From: Caballeronia glathei
GTDB taxonomy: Bacteria > Pseudomonadota > Gammaproteobacteria > Burkholderiales > Burkholderiaceae
Reading direction: 5' to 3'
DNA: 64,000 bases
Assembly: GCF_000698595.1 (NCBI RefSeq)
Contig: NZ_JFHC01000015.1
Coordinates: forward strand, 1-64,000
The notes beneath the pieces are model-generated. The model made no database searches and was not told the DNA's origin. It was given only the letters and a program-made list of their open reading frames with translations. Shown one piece after another: positions 1 to 8,062 of this stretch (positions are counted from its first letter, which is position 1; each line of letters starts with the position of its first letter). The position numbers and the translations under genes are program-made.

Positions 1-397
1 TTCAAGATGCCATCACCGGGCGCTTACTCTCAAGCGATGAACCAGACGACATAATTGGCAAGTGTCGCCGCGGGCCTGCATCCCGGTCAGCCGGTCGTCA
101 TCCGATCCCGCTGCGCAATTACCCATGAGCGCTCGAAGCGCCCCCCGGCTATCGACTTCAGCGCCGCTGCCACTTTCACGCCTTGCCGCCGAGCGGCCTC
201 GATCACCGCTTCCACTTAGGCGGGCGAAATTGAAGTTGTCACTTTCGATCGCTCGACGGCAGCGACACTAAAGCTCAGCGGCAAATGCCGACGCGAGCGT
301 TCGCGCCATATCTGGCTTGAGTGCTTTCAACCATCGATGTCGCATTTGCCTTGAAGCACATGTTATTGACTGAGCGTCGCTTGCGCATGAATCATTC
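1..397. other. Region without a supportable gene
   Basis: No open frame here looks like a protein. On the minus strand around 120-210 a short stretch (VIEAARRQGVKVAAALKS... followed by WV) faintly recalls the helix-turn-helix of IS66 TnpA proteins, which would fit the IS66 remnant next door. The match is weak and is not called. Confidence 0.4.
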
Positions 398-600
398 ATG
401 GCCGAACTGGCGATCGGTCGACGTAACCATCTGTTTGCTGGAGCAGACTCTGGCGGCGAACGTGACGCCGCAATCTACAGCCTCGGCGGCACCGCAAACT
501 CAACGGCATCGATCCTGAGGCATATCTGCGCTACGTGTTCGCACGCATCGCCGAACTCGCCCCGTGGGTCGTCGCCGATCAGCTCCGCACCCCAGTCTGA
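398..600 (+). pseudogene. IS66-family transposase C-terminal remnant
   Basis: The reading frame from 398 gives the typical IS66 transposase C-terminal stretch (GRRNHLFAGADSGGER, then AAIYSL). At about base 495 one base is missing. The continuation KLNGIDPEAYLRYVFARIAE appears in the next frame and ends with a stop at 598-600. The usual upstream motif of the family (EIDNNAAERALR-like) is absent, so the element is cut at about base 398. No terminal inverted repeats were found. This is a dead fragment. The family assignment is from memory of IS66 proteins. Confidence 0.75.
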
Positions 601-664
601 AGATCCGATCCTTGGTCAAAACGTCGCTGGCACCACACTTGCCATCGGGCTGCGACCTCGCCGG

Positions 665-1006
665 TCAGCTCTCGGGGTCGTACCCAAACTCGCGGAGTTC
701 CTGCGAGCAGCGGCAGGCTTTGGCGATCTTCGCGGCCCATTGGACGGCGGCTTCACGCGACGGGAGTTCCAGGACACAGAAGCCGCCGTCGAACTCCTTG
801 GTCTGCGGGTAGGTACCGTTCGTGACGGTGCCGTCAGCGGCGACCATCAGCGGCGCGACGTCCTCGTTGATACCGCCGCCGAACACATAGACGCCGGCAT
901 GCTTCGCCTCGCGTATGACCGCGCGTGCCGCTTCGCCGACCGCAGCTATGTCGTCGTCGGAGACGTCCATCGCCGATCCGGGGAAGGAAATAAGGTACTT
1001 CGTCAT
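665..1006 (-). CDS. YciI/DGPF-like family protein
   Basis: The 113-residue product starts with ATG at 1006, preceded by a good ribosome binding site (GGAGG, 7 bases upstream). It opens with MTKYLISFPGSAMD and contains GTVTNGTYPQTKEFDGGF, the pattern of the YCII-related (DGPF-domain) family: small dimeric alpha-beta proteins found alone or next to ECF sigma factors. Some relatives are dehydrochlorinases, but most have no known reaction, so no substrate is assigned. It lies downstream of the VOC protein on the same strand, about 300 bases away, so the two may or may not share a transcript. Confidence 0.75.
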   Translation of the reverse strand: MTKYLISFPGSAMDVSDDDIAAVGEAARAVIREAKHAGVYVFGGGINEDVAPLMVAADGTVTNGTYPQTKEFDGGFCVLELPSREAAVQWAAKIAKACRCSQELREFGYDPES

Positions 1007-1302
1007 CGTTCGGTCCTCCGGGTGTGAGTCCGCGCGCCAGTCGGGCTATCTCGCGCCGGAATGCGAGCGGATGATGCGGTACGCCTTTACGGCCAGTTCT
1101 CGTCGGGGCTTCTGTTGTCAAAGTAGTCCCCCTGCTCGATGTGGCGGGGGCTACTCTGGCGACTTCTGATTGGAGCGTCTAGACGGTACGCCGTACTCGC
1201 TTACGTTTGGCACGCGTTACCGGCTGTTTCAGTGACCGCGCCGAGGAGCACGCTTCAGCACCTCCAGCACGGCCTGGCGCACACGGTATACGGAGTCTTT
1301 TG

Positions 1303-1776
1303 TTAATCCGCCGTCCCCGAATACGCGGCCTTCAGCGCGGCGATGTCGAACTTCACCATTTTCAACATGGCATCGGCAACGCGCCTGGCCTTTTCTGGAT
1401 CAGGGTCAGCCATCATTTCGACAAGATCGGCTGGAACGATCTGCCACGAGACGCCGAAGCGGTCCCTCAGCCAGCCGCACTCCTCAGGCGAACCGCCGCC
1501 CTCGAGAAGGGCGTTCCAATAGCGGTCGAGCGCAGCCTGATCGTCACAGTTGACCATCAGGGATATCGAGTGGTTGAACGGGTCGAGTCGCCCGGCGCTC
1601 ATGGCGATGAAGGGCTGCCCAAAGAGAACAAACTCGACAATCTCCGTGGAACCGGCGCTCGGCACCGCAGTGACCCGAACGACGTGCGAGTCTGGAAAGA
1701 TATCCGCATAGAATGCGGCGGCCTCCTCGGCTTCCCTGGAGTACCAAAGAAAAGGCGTGATCTTTTGAATCGTCAT
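1303..1776 (-). CDS. VOC-superfamily (PhnB/3-dmu-9_3-mt type) protein
   Basis: The 157-residue protein has the start MTIQKITPFLWYSREAEEAA and the mid-section LFGQPFIAMSAGR, then FNHSISLMVNCDDQ. This is the fold and spacing of the '3-demethylubiquinone-9 3-methyltransferase' domain, now placed in the vicinal oxygen chelate superfamily (PhnB-like). The CGWLRDRFGVSWQIVP segment is the typical second beta-alpha-beta repeat. Metal-binding residues of true glyoxalases are not obvious, so the reaction is unknown. Members often sit near YciI proteins and sigma factors, as here. The ATG at 1776 is the only sensible start. Confidence 0.8.
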   Translation of the reverse strand: MTIQKITPFLWYSREAEEAAAFYADIFPDSHVVRVTAVPSAGSTEIVEFVLFGQPFIAMSAGRLDPFNHSISLMVNCDDQAALDRYWNALLEGGGSPEECGWLRDRFGVSWQIVPADLVEMMADPDPEKARRVADAMLKMVKFDIAALKAAYSGTAD

Positions 1777-1818
1777 GGCAAGTACGCCCGTATCTGCATG
1801 ACCGCGGCTCGCCTCATG

Positions 1819-2157
1819 TTACGTCGGAGCAAATACCACTGCGCCGACGTCGGCGATAAGCGTGAAGCTTCTAAAAAAACGGTACGTCTGGTCGCCGACC
1901 GTTATCCGGTTTAGTCCAACCTGGGTCAACTCCAGCAGTTCCTCGGCCACGGCCTTCGAAATGGTCCCATGGCTGGTCAAATCACTCTCCTCGGCGGCCG
2001 GGTCGCCGACGTAGACCGAACAGACGTCTGTACCGTGGCGCATCATGACCACGCACTTCCCCCGCTCCAGAGAAATCTCCAAATACGCGGCCAGCGCCCG
2101 CAGCGACTCCGGCGTATGCCCGTTCGGGCCGTAAGTGATTTCTGAAGCGGTGGCCAT
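1819..2157 (-). CDS. Hypothetical protein, 112 aa
   Basis: I do not recognise this family. The protein is soluble, has no signal peptide or membrane segment, and shows a plausible mix of helices and strands (ESLRALAAYLEISLERGK, then VVMMRHGTDVCSVYVGD). Codon use looks coding and the ATG at 2157 has only a weak upstream purine run. It is followed on the same strand by the VOC and YciI-like genes and could be the first gene of that group. Confidence 0.55.
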   Translation of the reverse strand: MATASEITYGPNGHTPESLRALAAYLEISLERGKCVVMMRHGTDVCSVYVGDPAAEESDLTSHGTISKAVAEELLELTQVGLNRITVGDQTYRFFRSFTLIADVGAVVFAPT

Positions 2158-2544
2158 TTTTTTGTCCCGTCAAAAATGTACGTCCTGAACCGAAACCTTA
2201 CTCCTAAGTCACCCCGGTTTCACAGAAGGCACGCATATCCGGGTTCTGAACCGATGGGTTCCCGGTTTGCACTGTTGCAGACAAGACGGAACACGAACCG
2301 GGACGCAACGAATCGCACTGCCCCAGTCAATACAAACCCGCCACGCAAGTCCCGTTTGTTGGCTCATTGCCACGAACGGGCGTGCTGCAACGCAGCACGC
2401 ATGGCTCATCTTCTGCGCCGACGCGAGAGAGATGCCCGAGACGGTGCGAGGTTCGCGCCCAATAGCCTGAAAAGTATTGACACACGGGCAACTGTGCTTG
2501 CGATCAGCGTTCACGCCGAGAAGCGGAACGCGGGAAGTTTTCAG
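2158..2544. other. Intergenic region
   Basis: No convincing gene. The divergent arrangement means it must hold the promoter for the minus-strand 112-residue gene. The phasin promoter lies at its right edge. Confidence 0.5.
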
Positions 2545-2572
2545 TTGACTTCGGTGCGATTGCGCCTATGAT
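2545..2572 (+). promoter_or_regulatory. Sigma-70 promoter of the phasin gene
   Basis: TTGACT at 2545-2550, a 16-base spacer and TATGAT at 2567-2572 form a near-consensus housekeeping promoter. Transcription would begin near 2579 and give a leader of about 65 bases before the phasin start at 2643. It also argues against any upstream start codon, because those would overlap the -10 box. Confidence 0.75.
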
Positions 2573-2642
2573 GGTATCCAGATTGCTGCACCGCACCATG
2601 CATTGTGTGAATTCGATCCTTCCCTCCTTTTGGAATCAAACT

Positions 2643-3167
2643 ATGACTACTCCTATGACTAATCTCATCCCGGAACAAACGGTTGCCGCAACCAAGGCAA
2701 GCTTCGACACGGCATTTGGTCTCGCAAGCAAGGCTTTTGAGGGGTTCGAAAAGCTCTTCGAACTCAATGCGCAGACGGTCAAGACGACGCTCGCCGAGGC
2801 TCAGGAACTCGCTGCCAAGTCCCTTTCCAGTAAAGCGCCGCAAGCCGTTTTCGCAGTTCAGACCGGCGAGTTTCAGCCCGCCATTGAAAAGGCGCAGGCG
2901 TACTGGAAGCACGTGAACGAAATCGTGTCGAGCACTCAAGCTGAATTCGAGGCGGCAGGCAAGACGTTGTTCAACCTGCCCTCGTATGACACGAAGGCGC
3001 TGTTCGACAATCTGTCAAACAACGCACTGCCGGGCAGTGAAGCAGTTGTGGCCCTGTGGAAGTCAGGTTTGGCAGCGGGCGAGACGGCTGGCGCGGCATA
3101 TACGGCTGCCAGGAAATCGGCGAAACAAGTCGTCGAGAATGCTGAAAGCGCCGCCACCAATGCGTAA
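2643..3167 (+). CDS. Phasin family protein (PHA granule-associated)
   Basis: The 174-residue protein is rich in Ala, Lys, Glu and Gln and predicted to be almost all alpha-helical (TVAATKASFDTAFGLASKAF; NAQTVKTTLAEAQELAAKSL), the signature of the Phasin_2 / TIGR01841 family common in Burkholderia. Phasins coat polyhydroxyalkanoate granules in the cytoplasm and control their number and size. The Ala-rich C-terminus (AAYTAARKSAKQVVENAES) is typical. I chose ATG 2643 over an upstream codon at 2568, which lies inside the -10 box. ATG 2655 is a possible alternative. The gene is monocistronic, with its own promoter and terminator. Confidence 0.92.
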   Translation: MTTPMTNLIPEQTVAATKASFDTAFGLASKAFEGFEKLFELNAQTVKTTLAEAQELAAKSLSSKAPQAVFAVQTGEFQPAIEKAQAYWKHVNEIVSSTQAEFEAAGKTLFNLPSYDTKALFDNLSNNALPGSEAVVALWKSGLAAGETAGAAYTAARKSAKQVVENAESAATNA

Positions 3168-3307
3168 AGCGTCGCGCGAACGAGGGGGAAGAAACACCTC
3201 GACGCGCGCGGTGAAAAGTAACGCTCTTGGTCTCGCAGGGTCATGCGCCTGACAGCGTATGACGGAATTACCCCTTGAGCCGTTTTGCGGTCAGGGGGAC
3301 GAATAGG

Positions 3308-3330
3308 AGCGCCCTGCGGGGCGCTTTTAT
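3308..3330 (+). terminator. Rho-independent terminator after the phasin gene
   Basis: AGCGCCC (3308-3314), loop TGCG, GGGCGCT (3319-3325), followed by TTTT. It is a perfect 7-base-pair GC-rich stem about 140 bases downstream of the phasin stop. Confidence 0.8.
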
Positions 3331-3929
3331 CATTTTCCGGCACCGGAAACGCAGCGTGCGGCCGCCGACGTTGCTATCCCGGCCTCGCGGGTGAGGCGAA
3401 GACCGCCGCCGAACCATCGCGACTCAAGCTCTGGCTCGACGTGGAGCGGTCACGCACGTGCGCCGGCGCGAACGACTGAACCGGGTTTCTGAGTGCAGGC
3501 GCGGAGGACGCAGTATCAGTTACGAAAGCCGCTCCAAGGGGGCTTGACCTTACGAAAACAATCCTCTCATCGCTCGCCAGAGCGCCGCGAAGCGGTGCGG
3601 ACGGTCTGAATCAGGCGACTTCACGTCGCCGTGCGGCGTGCCGCGTTCCTCGGCCGACCGTACGTGTGAGACGAGTATTCCGAAATACATGGCGTTGCTC
3701 CCAATTGGCATTGGAGATCACGGCAAGTGATCCGCACACAATCCGGACCCACATTTGCGCGCGGCAAAATGCGCTCAACGGATTCCGGCAGTCAGCGAAT
3801 AGCGCTGAAGGCGCATGCCCCGGATGCCGCTTTCGAGTCATGCCCTCGTTTTCATACTCATCTTCCCCGGGCAACCTTGATCATTCCGAAGTCACGTTCC
3901 ATGGGAAATGGCTATCGAACCATCGGCTT
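3331..3929. other. Region without a supportable gene
   Basis: About 600 bases with short, Arg/Ser/Pro-rich open frames on both strands that look like chance frames in GC-rich DNA. I see no RNA gene, repeat or recognisable fragment. Confidence 0.45.
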
Positions 3930-4280
3930 CTACCCGATCCGAGCGCGAGGCGTCGACGAGTGCTCGGAGAAATCAAGCGCTACGTACGGTCTGCGGGCAG
4001 CCGGCGGATATACCCGCCAACGACCATCGTCGTGCCGAAAGAAAAGCATCGCCCGGGGTCCGCGTGGAAATGACGTCTCGACGCACACGTAACGTATGCC
4101 GCCCACGCGCGTGCGACTGAACTCAGTTATGTGAACAGGCGTCGAGAGCTCTGGGGCAAGCCATTTGTCGACCTGCGAACGTAATGAATGGTCAGAGGTG
4201 ACTTTCACGTGCGGCTCCCACAAATGAATCGCGTCCAGCGGCAGGTCCCACGAGTTCGATGCTTGCCGCTCTTCGGGCAA
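3930..4280 (-). CDS. Hypothetical protein, possibly 5'-truncated
   Basis: The frame encodes a plausible small soluble protein with HLWEPHVKVTSDHSLRSQVD, LAPELSTPVHITEF and AMLFFRHDDGRWRVYPP. It resembles small conserved hypothetical proteins of Burkholderia, but I cannot name a domain. The start is doubtful. The most upstream candidate is TTG at 4280, which directly abuts AGGAGG and leaves no spacer. The same frame is open further upstream (back to a stop near 4340) without any other start codon. The gene may therefore have lost its 5' end, or a shorter start may be used. Confidence 0.45.
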   Translation of the reverse strand: MPEERQASNSWDLPLDAIHLWEPHVKVTSDHSLRSQVDKWLAPELSTPVHITEFSRTRVGGIRYVCVETSFPRGPRAMLFFRHDDGRWRVYPPAARRPYVALDFSEHSSTPRARIG

Positions 4281-4725
4281 CCTCCTGGCTGGGGCTTCGT
4301 ACCATAGTCCCGCCAGTCGCCGACGCCCTCAGTGCGCTGCACCGCACCAGATGACGCAAATACGAAAGCTGAGCAACGAGTTGTCTGGCCGTCCTGTGCT
4401 TCATGACCAACCTCCCGTGCCGCACTCGAGCCTGAGAGCACACGCTTCGTTTGCGGGGCATCGTCCCGAACAACTGCAGCAGCCGGTGTTGTGGGTCGCA
4501 TGTGCCGGCATGTTCGCGACGACCCCGTGATCGGCCGCAAAATCTGCGTCCTTCCCTGTGCTTGTTATCGGCAACGACGATTTGGAACTTGAGACCGACC
4601 CTCAAACGACAGCCTCACTCCATTCACGGTGTCGCTTGAATCCACTTCCGACTTGATACCGTCTGCATGCCTGACCTGCTCCGGTGTACTCCCATAACAT
4701 TCCCCTCGATGGTGGGAGTGCTGCT
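4281..4725. other. Region without a supportable gene
   Basis: Overlapping basic frames on the minus strand (one beginning MKHRTARQLVAQLSY near 4400) are not supported by a ribosome binding site or a known family. Nothing is called. Confidence 0.4.
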
Positions 4726-4965
4726 TTACTGCAAAAGACACGATCGGATCGAATACGGCTCGATCACAATGACCGGGATCTTGTCGATTGCGTAGCACTT
4801 ACTATGCGCTCGTGCGTCATGCGTTGATTCGGCGAATTGAAGCAGAAACCGCCCGCTTTCCAAGCTATCCGCCGTAAAGGCAAAGCCCGTTTTCCGCATC
4901 GGCATGCCGTGTGGCTCAAGGGGACGGGTGACGCCGCTCAAATGCGCCAATTCTTCGCCTCGCAT
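4726..4965 (-). CDS. Hypothetical small protein, 79 aa
   Basis: The frame starts with ATG at 4965 behind AGGAG, with 10 bases of spacing. It encodes MRGEELAHLSGVTRP, then TGFAFTADSLESGRFLLQFA and KIPVIVIEPYSIRSC. The composition is protein-like but I do not recognise it. There is no signal peptide or membrane segment and it stands alone between weakly coding regions. The call is tentative. Confidence 0.4.
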   Translation of the reverse strand: MRGEELAHLSGVTRPLEPHGMPMRKTGFAFTADSLESGRFLLQFAESTHDARAHSKCYAIDKIPVIVIEPYSIRSCLLQ

Positions 4966-5130
4966 TTTTGCGTCACTCCTCGTTTGGCGTAGCGTCAGGT
5001 CTTCGCGGCTCTTGGGTCAGCATCCTATTTTGGAGTTATTCATATGTTGGTCTGACGGCACAAAAATCTTCTGACGAAAAGCACGTTTGCTTCCCCGCGT
5101 ATGCGCGCAAAAGAACAGACATCCCGGCGG

Positions 5131-6078
5131 CTACGCCGTGCCCGCCCCGCGCCCCGCGTGTGCCAACGCCAGCGCCAGCCTTGCCCCCACCTCGGCGTTG
5201 TGCTTCACCACCGCGATGTTTGTGGCCAGGCTGCGTCCACCCGTCAGCGCCGTGATGCGGGCCAGCAGAAAGGGCGTCACGGCCTTGCCGGTGATTCCTT
5301 GCGCGGCGGCCTCGTCGAGCGCCTGCCGGGTCAGTCCGTCGATCTCTTCGAACGTCATCGCTGCCGCTTGCGGCACCGGAGTGCTCAACACCACCCCGCC
5401 TCCGAGTCCCAAGTCCCACTTGATGCGGATGAAGCGTGCCTGCTCCACCGCATCGTCCAGCCTGAAGTCCGCGCGAAAACCACTGTCGCGCATGTAGAAC
5501 GCGGCGAAATTGTCCTGCTCGCAACTGAGCACCGGCACGCCATGCGTTTCCAGATACTCCAGTGTGAGCCCGATGTCCAGGATGGACTTCGCACCGGCAC
5601 AGACCACCGCCACCGGGGTCTTCGCCAGTTCCTGCAGGTCAGCCGAGATATCGAAGGTTTCCTGCGCGCCCCGGTGCACGCCGCCAATGCCTCCGGTAAC
5701 GAAGACCTCGACGCCGGCCAGGGCGGCACATATCATCGTGCCAGCCACTGTCGTGGCGCCGAGCCCGCCGCATGCCAGCACGGCCGGCAGATCGCGGCGG
5801 CTGACCTTGTACACCTGGTCCGAACGGCCGAGTAGTTCCAGCTCGTCGTCAGAAAGGCCAATGCGGACTCGCCCGCCGATCAGCGCGATAGTCGCGGGCT
5901 CGGCTCCCACGTCGCGGATCAAGGCCTCCACTTCGCGCGCGGTGCGAACGTTCTCCGGGTAGGGCATGCCGTGGGCGATGATGGTCGATTCCAGCGCCAC
6001 GAGCGGGCGGCCGGCGGCCTGTGCTGCGGCCACAGGCGCGCTGAGGGTCAACCAGGAGTGTGCAAGGTCGGCAGCCAT
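5131..6078 (-). CDS. psuG: Pseudouridine-5'-phosphate glycosidase
   Basis: The protein reversibly splits pseudouridine 5'-phosphate into uracil and ribose 5-phosphate, a step in salvage of modified RNA nucleosides. It carries the family block RPLVALESTIIAHGMPYPEN, with the catalytic Glu in ALEST, followed by GLGATTVAGTM, FVTGGIGGVHRGAQETFDIS and AGAKSILDIGLTLEYLE, whose Lys corresponds to the Schiff-base lysine known from E. coli PsuG. Length is 315 residues from ATG 6078, close to family size. A GTG at 6111 would add 11 residues and is less likely. The usual partner, a PfkB-type pseudouridine kinase (psuK), is not adjacent, so the kinase must be encoded elsewhere or fed by another route. Confidence 0.93.
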   Translation of the reverse strand: MAADLAHSWLTLSAPVAAAQAAGRPLVALESTIIAHGMPYPENVRTAREVEALIRDVGAEPATIALIGGRVRIGLSDDELELLGRSDQVYKVSRRDLPAVLACGGLGATTVAGTMICAALAGVEVFVTGGIGGVHRGAQETFDISADLQELAKTPVAVVCAGAKSILDIGLTLEYLETHGVPVLSCEQDNFAAFYMRDSGFRADFRLDDAVEQARFIRIKWDLGLGGGVVLSTPVPQAAAMTFEEIDGLTRQALDEAAAQGITGKAVTPFLLARITALTGGRSLATNIAVVKHNAEVGARLALALAHAGRGAGTA

Positions 6079-6111
6079 GTCTATGCTCTCGGCGGTGTGA
6101 TTCACTTGCAC

Positions 6112-7051
6112 AAGTATGCACCGATGCCGACGACGCTACCCATAGCGTCCATGCTTTCCGAACAGCGCTTTTCAGTGGCTTGAGCAGAACAATTCGTATC
6201 GCTGTCCCAACACACTGATGCGGACAATAGCCCGAAGCGCCCACGAATCAGCGCACGTCAAGGCAAGGGCTATTGCGAAGACGCGGGCATACAGGCAGTT
6301 CCGCAACGATCGAAAAAGGTAGAGTTCCTGCTTGGTCCGTCTCAAACGGCATCGGCGACGACGTGCCGGGTCCGTAGCCGGGGCGATCGTTTGAATCGTG
6401 CACGAAGCGGAACATGTTCATGGCGGACCGTGCGCCTGCTGTCCGAACTAGACGGCGGCGATCGACCGGCAGAAGAGCGAGAGCGTGACGAACGTGCCAA
6501 ACAGGCATTCCGGGGTGACGAGACCGATCTCGTCTGGACCATGCCGCAGCCCCACACCGCATCAAAGCCGCTCGGCGCAATCTCCGCACAATGTGGCATC
6601 CGGCGAGCCATCGTGACGTTGCGCAGAGAGCCGTGTCTTCCATGATGAGCGGCCGTTAAATACGCGCCCAAATTTGGCTGCTGACGCCGACGAGCGTAGA
6701 ATTTGTTAGCGCTCCATCAATACAGCAACTCGCTTCCAGACCGAAAGAGGCTGATGAAAACAGGAATGATCATTCCGATTCTTTAGCGCTTTTACCTTAG
6801 GCATTGCGGACTATCCGACCTTGCGCTTTCCACGGTCAGCACGCTCGGTAAAGGAACAGCTAAGCATCCCAACGCGTCACTCCTTTAGAACGCTTTCCTC
6901 GGTCAAAACGTTCACAGACTAGCAAGCCATGTGAGCGAGCGGTCGGCGCGCAACTTGTTCGTGAAATCCTAAGACACCGTCATCGTCTTTAGCTTTCCAC
7001 TCACCAGCCATAGTCGAAAAGGCTCTTTTCGACCCTCCGAACCGAGTCATC
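6112..7051. other. Long intergenic region
   Basis: About 940 bases between psuG and gmm. Minus-strand frames around 6250-6670 are Arg/Ser-rich and interrupted. They might be a decayed gene but match nothing I know. The stretch 6700-7050 is AT-richer and should contain the gmm promoter. No IS ends or tRNA were found. Confidence 0.4.
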
Positions 7052-7561
7052 ATGCTTCCAATTGAACTCTTTTTGCAAACCATCAATGCCACGCCGCTAG
7101 TTGCGATTGATCTAATCGTTTGGAACGACGAGGGCAGTTACCTCCTCGGTCACCGGATTAATAGACCGGCGCAAGGATTCTGGTTTGTTCCTGGCGGACG
7201 AATCCGCAAGAATGAAAGTCTCGACGATGCGTTTCGCCGTATTGCACGAGACGAACTCGGCATCCCCGACATGGAACGCGTCGATGCCGATCTGGTGGGC
7301 GTGTACGAACATATGTACGAAGACAACGTCAGTGGCGAGGCGGGAATCTCGACCCACTACATCGTGCTCGGCTACAAATTGCACCGTGCCGTAAATCTCG
7401 AAACCCTACCCACAGCCCAACACACGATCTATCGCTGGGCGACCGCTGCGGAAATCATGGCGGATTCCACCGTACATGCGAATACGCAAGCCTATATGGA
7501 TGGGGGCAGGTCGCGGCCAGCACAGGCGTCAAGCACAAGCCCTTCCTCGACGAATGAATAG
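7052..7561 (+). CDS. gmm: GDP-mannose mannosyl hydrolase (Nudix superfamily)
   Basis: The enzyme hydrolyses GDP-mannose (or GDP-glucose) to the sugar and GDP, and in colanic acid clusters it tunes the GDP-mannose and GDP-fucose pools. Evidence is the Gmm-type N-terminus (TPLVAIDLIVWNDEGSYLLG), the divergent Nudix helix (GGRIRKNESLDDAFRRIARD, then ELG) and DLVGVYEHMYEDNV. Gmm proteins lack a canonical Nudix Glu and invert at C1, and the motif here agrees. The last 20 residues after AYMDGG are Ser/Pro-rich and unlike other Gmm ends, and the homology stops near 7500. This suggests a rearrangement joined a new tail just before the argB remnant. The gene sits at the left edge of the exopolysaccharide locus. 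Confidence 0.88.
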   Translation: MLPIELFLQTINATPLVAIDLIVWNDEGSYLLGHRINRPAQGFWFVPGGRIRKNESLDDAFRRIARDELGIPDMERVDADLVGVYEHMYEDNVSGEAGISTHYIVLGYKLHRAVNLETLPTAQHTIYRWATAAEIMADSTVHANTQAYMDGGRSRPAQASSTSPSSTNE

Positions 7562-8062
7562 GTTGGGTCGATGGCGATTGCTCGATATCCGCGCGGATGC
7601 GCTCAAGTATCAGCTCGGCGATGCGCTTCCACGCAAGCGCGCTTGTACGAGCAGGTGCGTACTCTGTCGCGGGTCCGAAGGCGGTCGCCGCCGTGGACGA
7701 CAACGAGGTCGATGCTGACCAGTTACAGCAGGCTCACGTCGCGCGCGAAACCCTGTTTTTGATGCGCTCTTTCCTCATCGCGTGGCCGCAGTGCTCGATC
7801 ACGATCACCTTGCCGTGAAACTGGCGGATGTGGGGCAGTGCCTCAGCGACCATTTCGGCTTTCAGGATCGGCACGATCTGCGATAAAGGTGAGCGCTCAG
7901 GTATGTTCGCAAGTACGGGACGGCAGTCACGGAGAAGCGTCCAAATCTGAATTTCGAACCGGACCGGGCCAAGCTGCAAACTTGCGGTCCATCGACGGGG
8001 CGCGACACAGGCGCCCGCGCTCCGTCGTATTCAACCAACCTTCCAATTGCCCTCCTTGCGAG
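7562..8062. other. Decayed spacer around the argB fragment
   Basis: Apart from the argB-like fragment no supported gene is seen. A minus-strand frame near 7570-7700 (containing LAWKRIAELILERIRADIEQ) looks protein-like but has no family match and no start signal. Confidence 0.4.
7681..7886 (-). pseudogene. argB (N-acetylglutamate kinase) N-terminal fragment
   Basis: The minus strand from 7886 reads LSQIVPILKAEMVAEALPHI, RQFHGKVIVIEHCGHAM and RKERIK, a clear match to the N-terminus of Burkholderia ArgB (LSQI.P.LKAEILAEALPYIR..HGK..VIKYGGNAM). Around 7755 the frame shifts by one base and continues KQGFARDVSLL, an in-frame stop, then LVSIDLVVVHGGD, corresponding to ArgB LVG.NPVIVHGGG. The homology then ends. 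With a frameshift, a stop and no remaining two thirds, it cannot be functional. Confidence 0.8.

Noticed and set aside
6248-6671. Overlapping minus-strand frames between psuG and gmm
   Set aside because: They are Arg/Ser-rich and lack recognisable motifs. A decayed gene is possible but cannot be supported.
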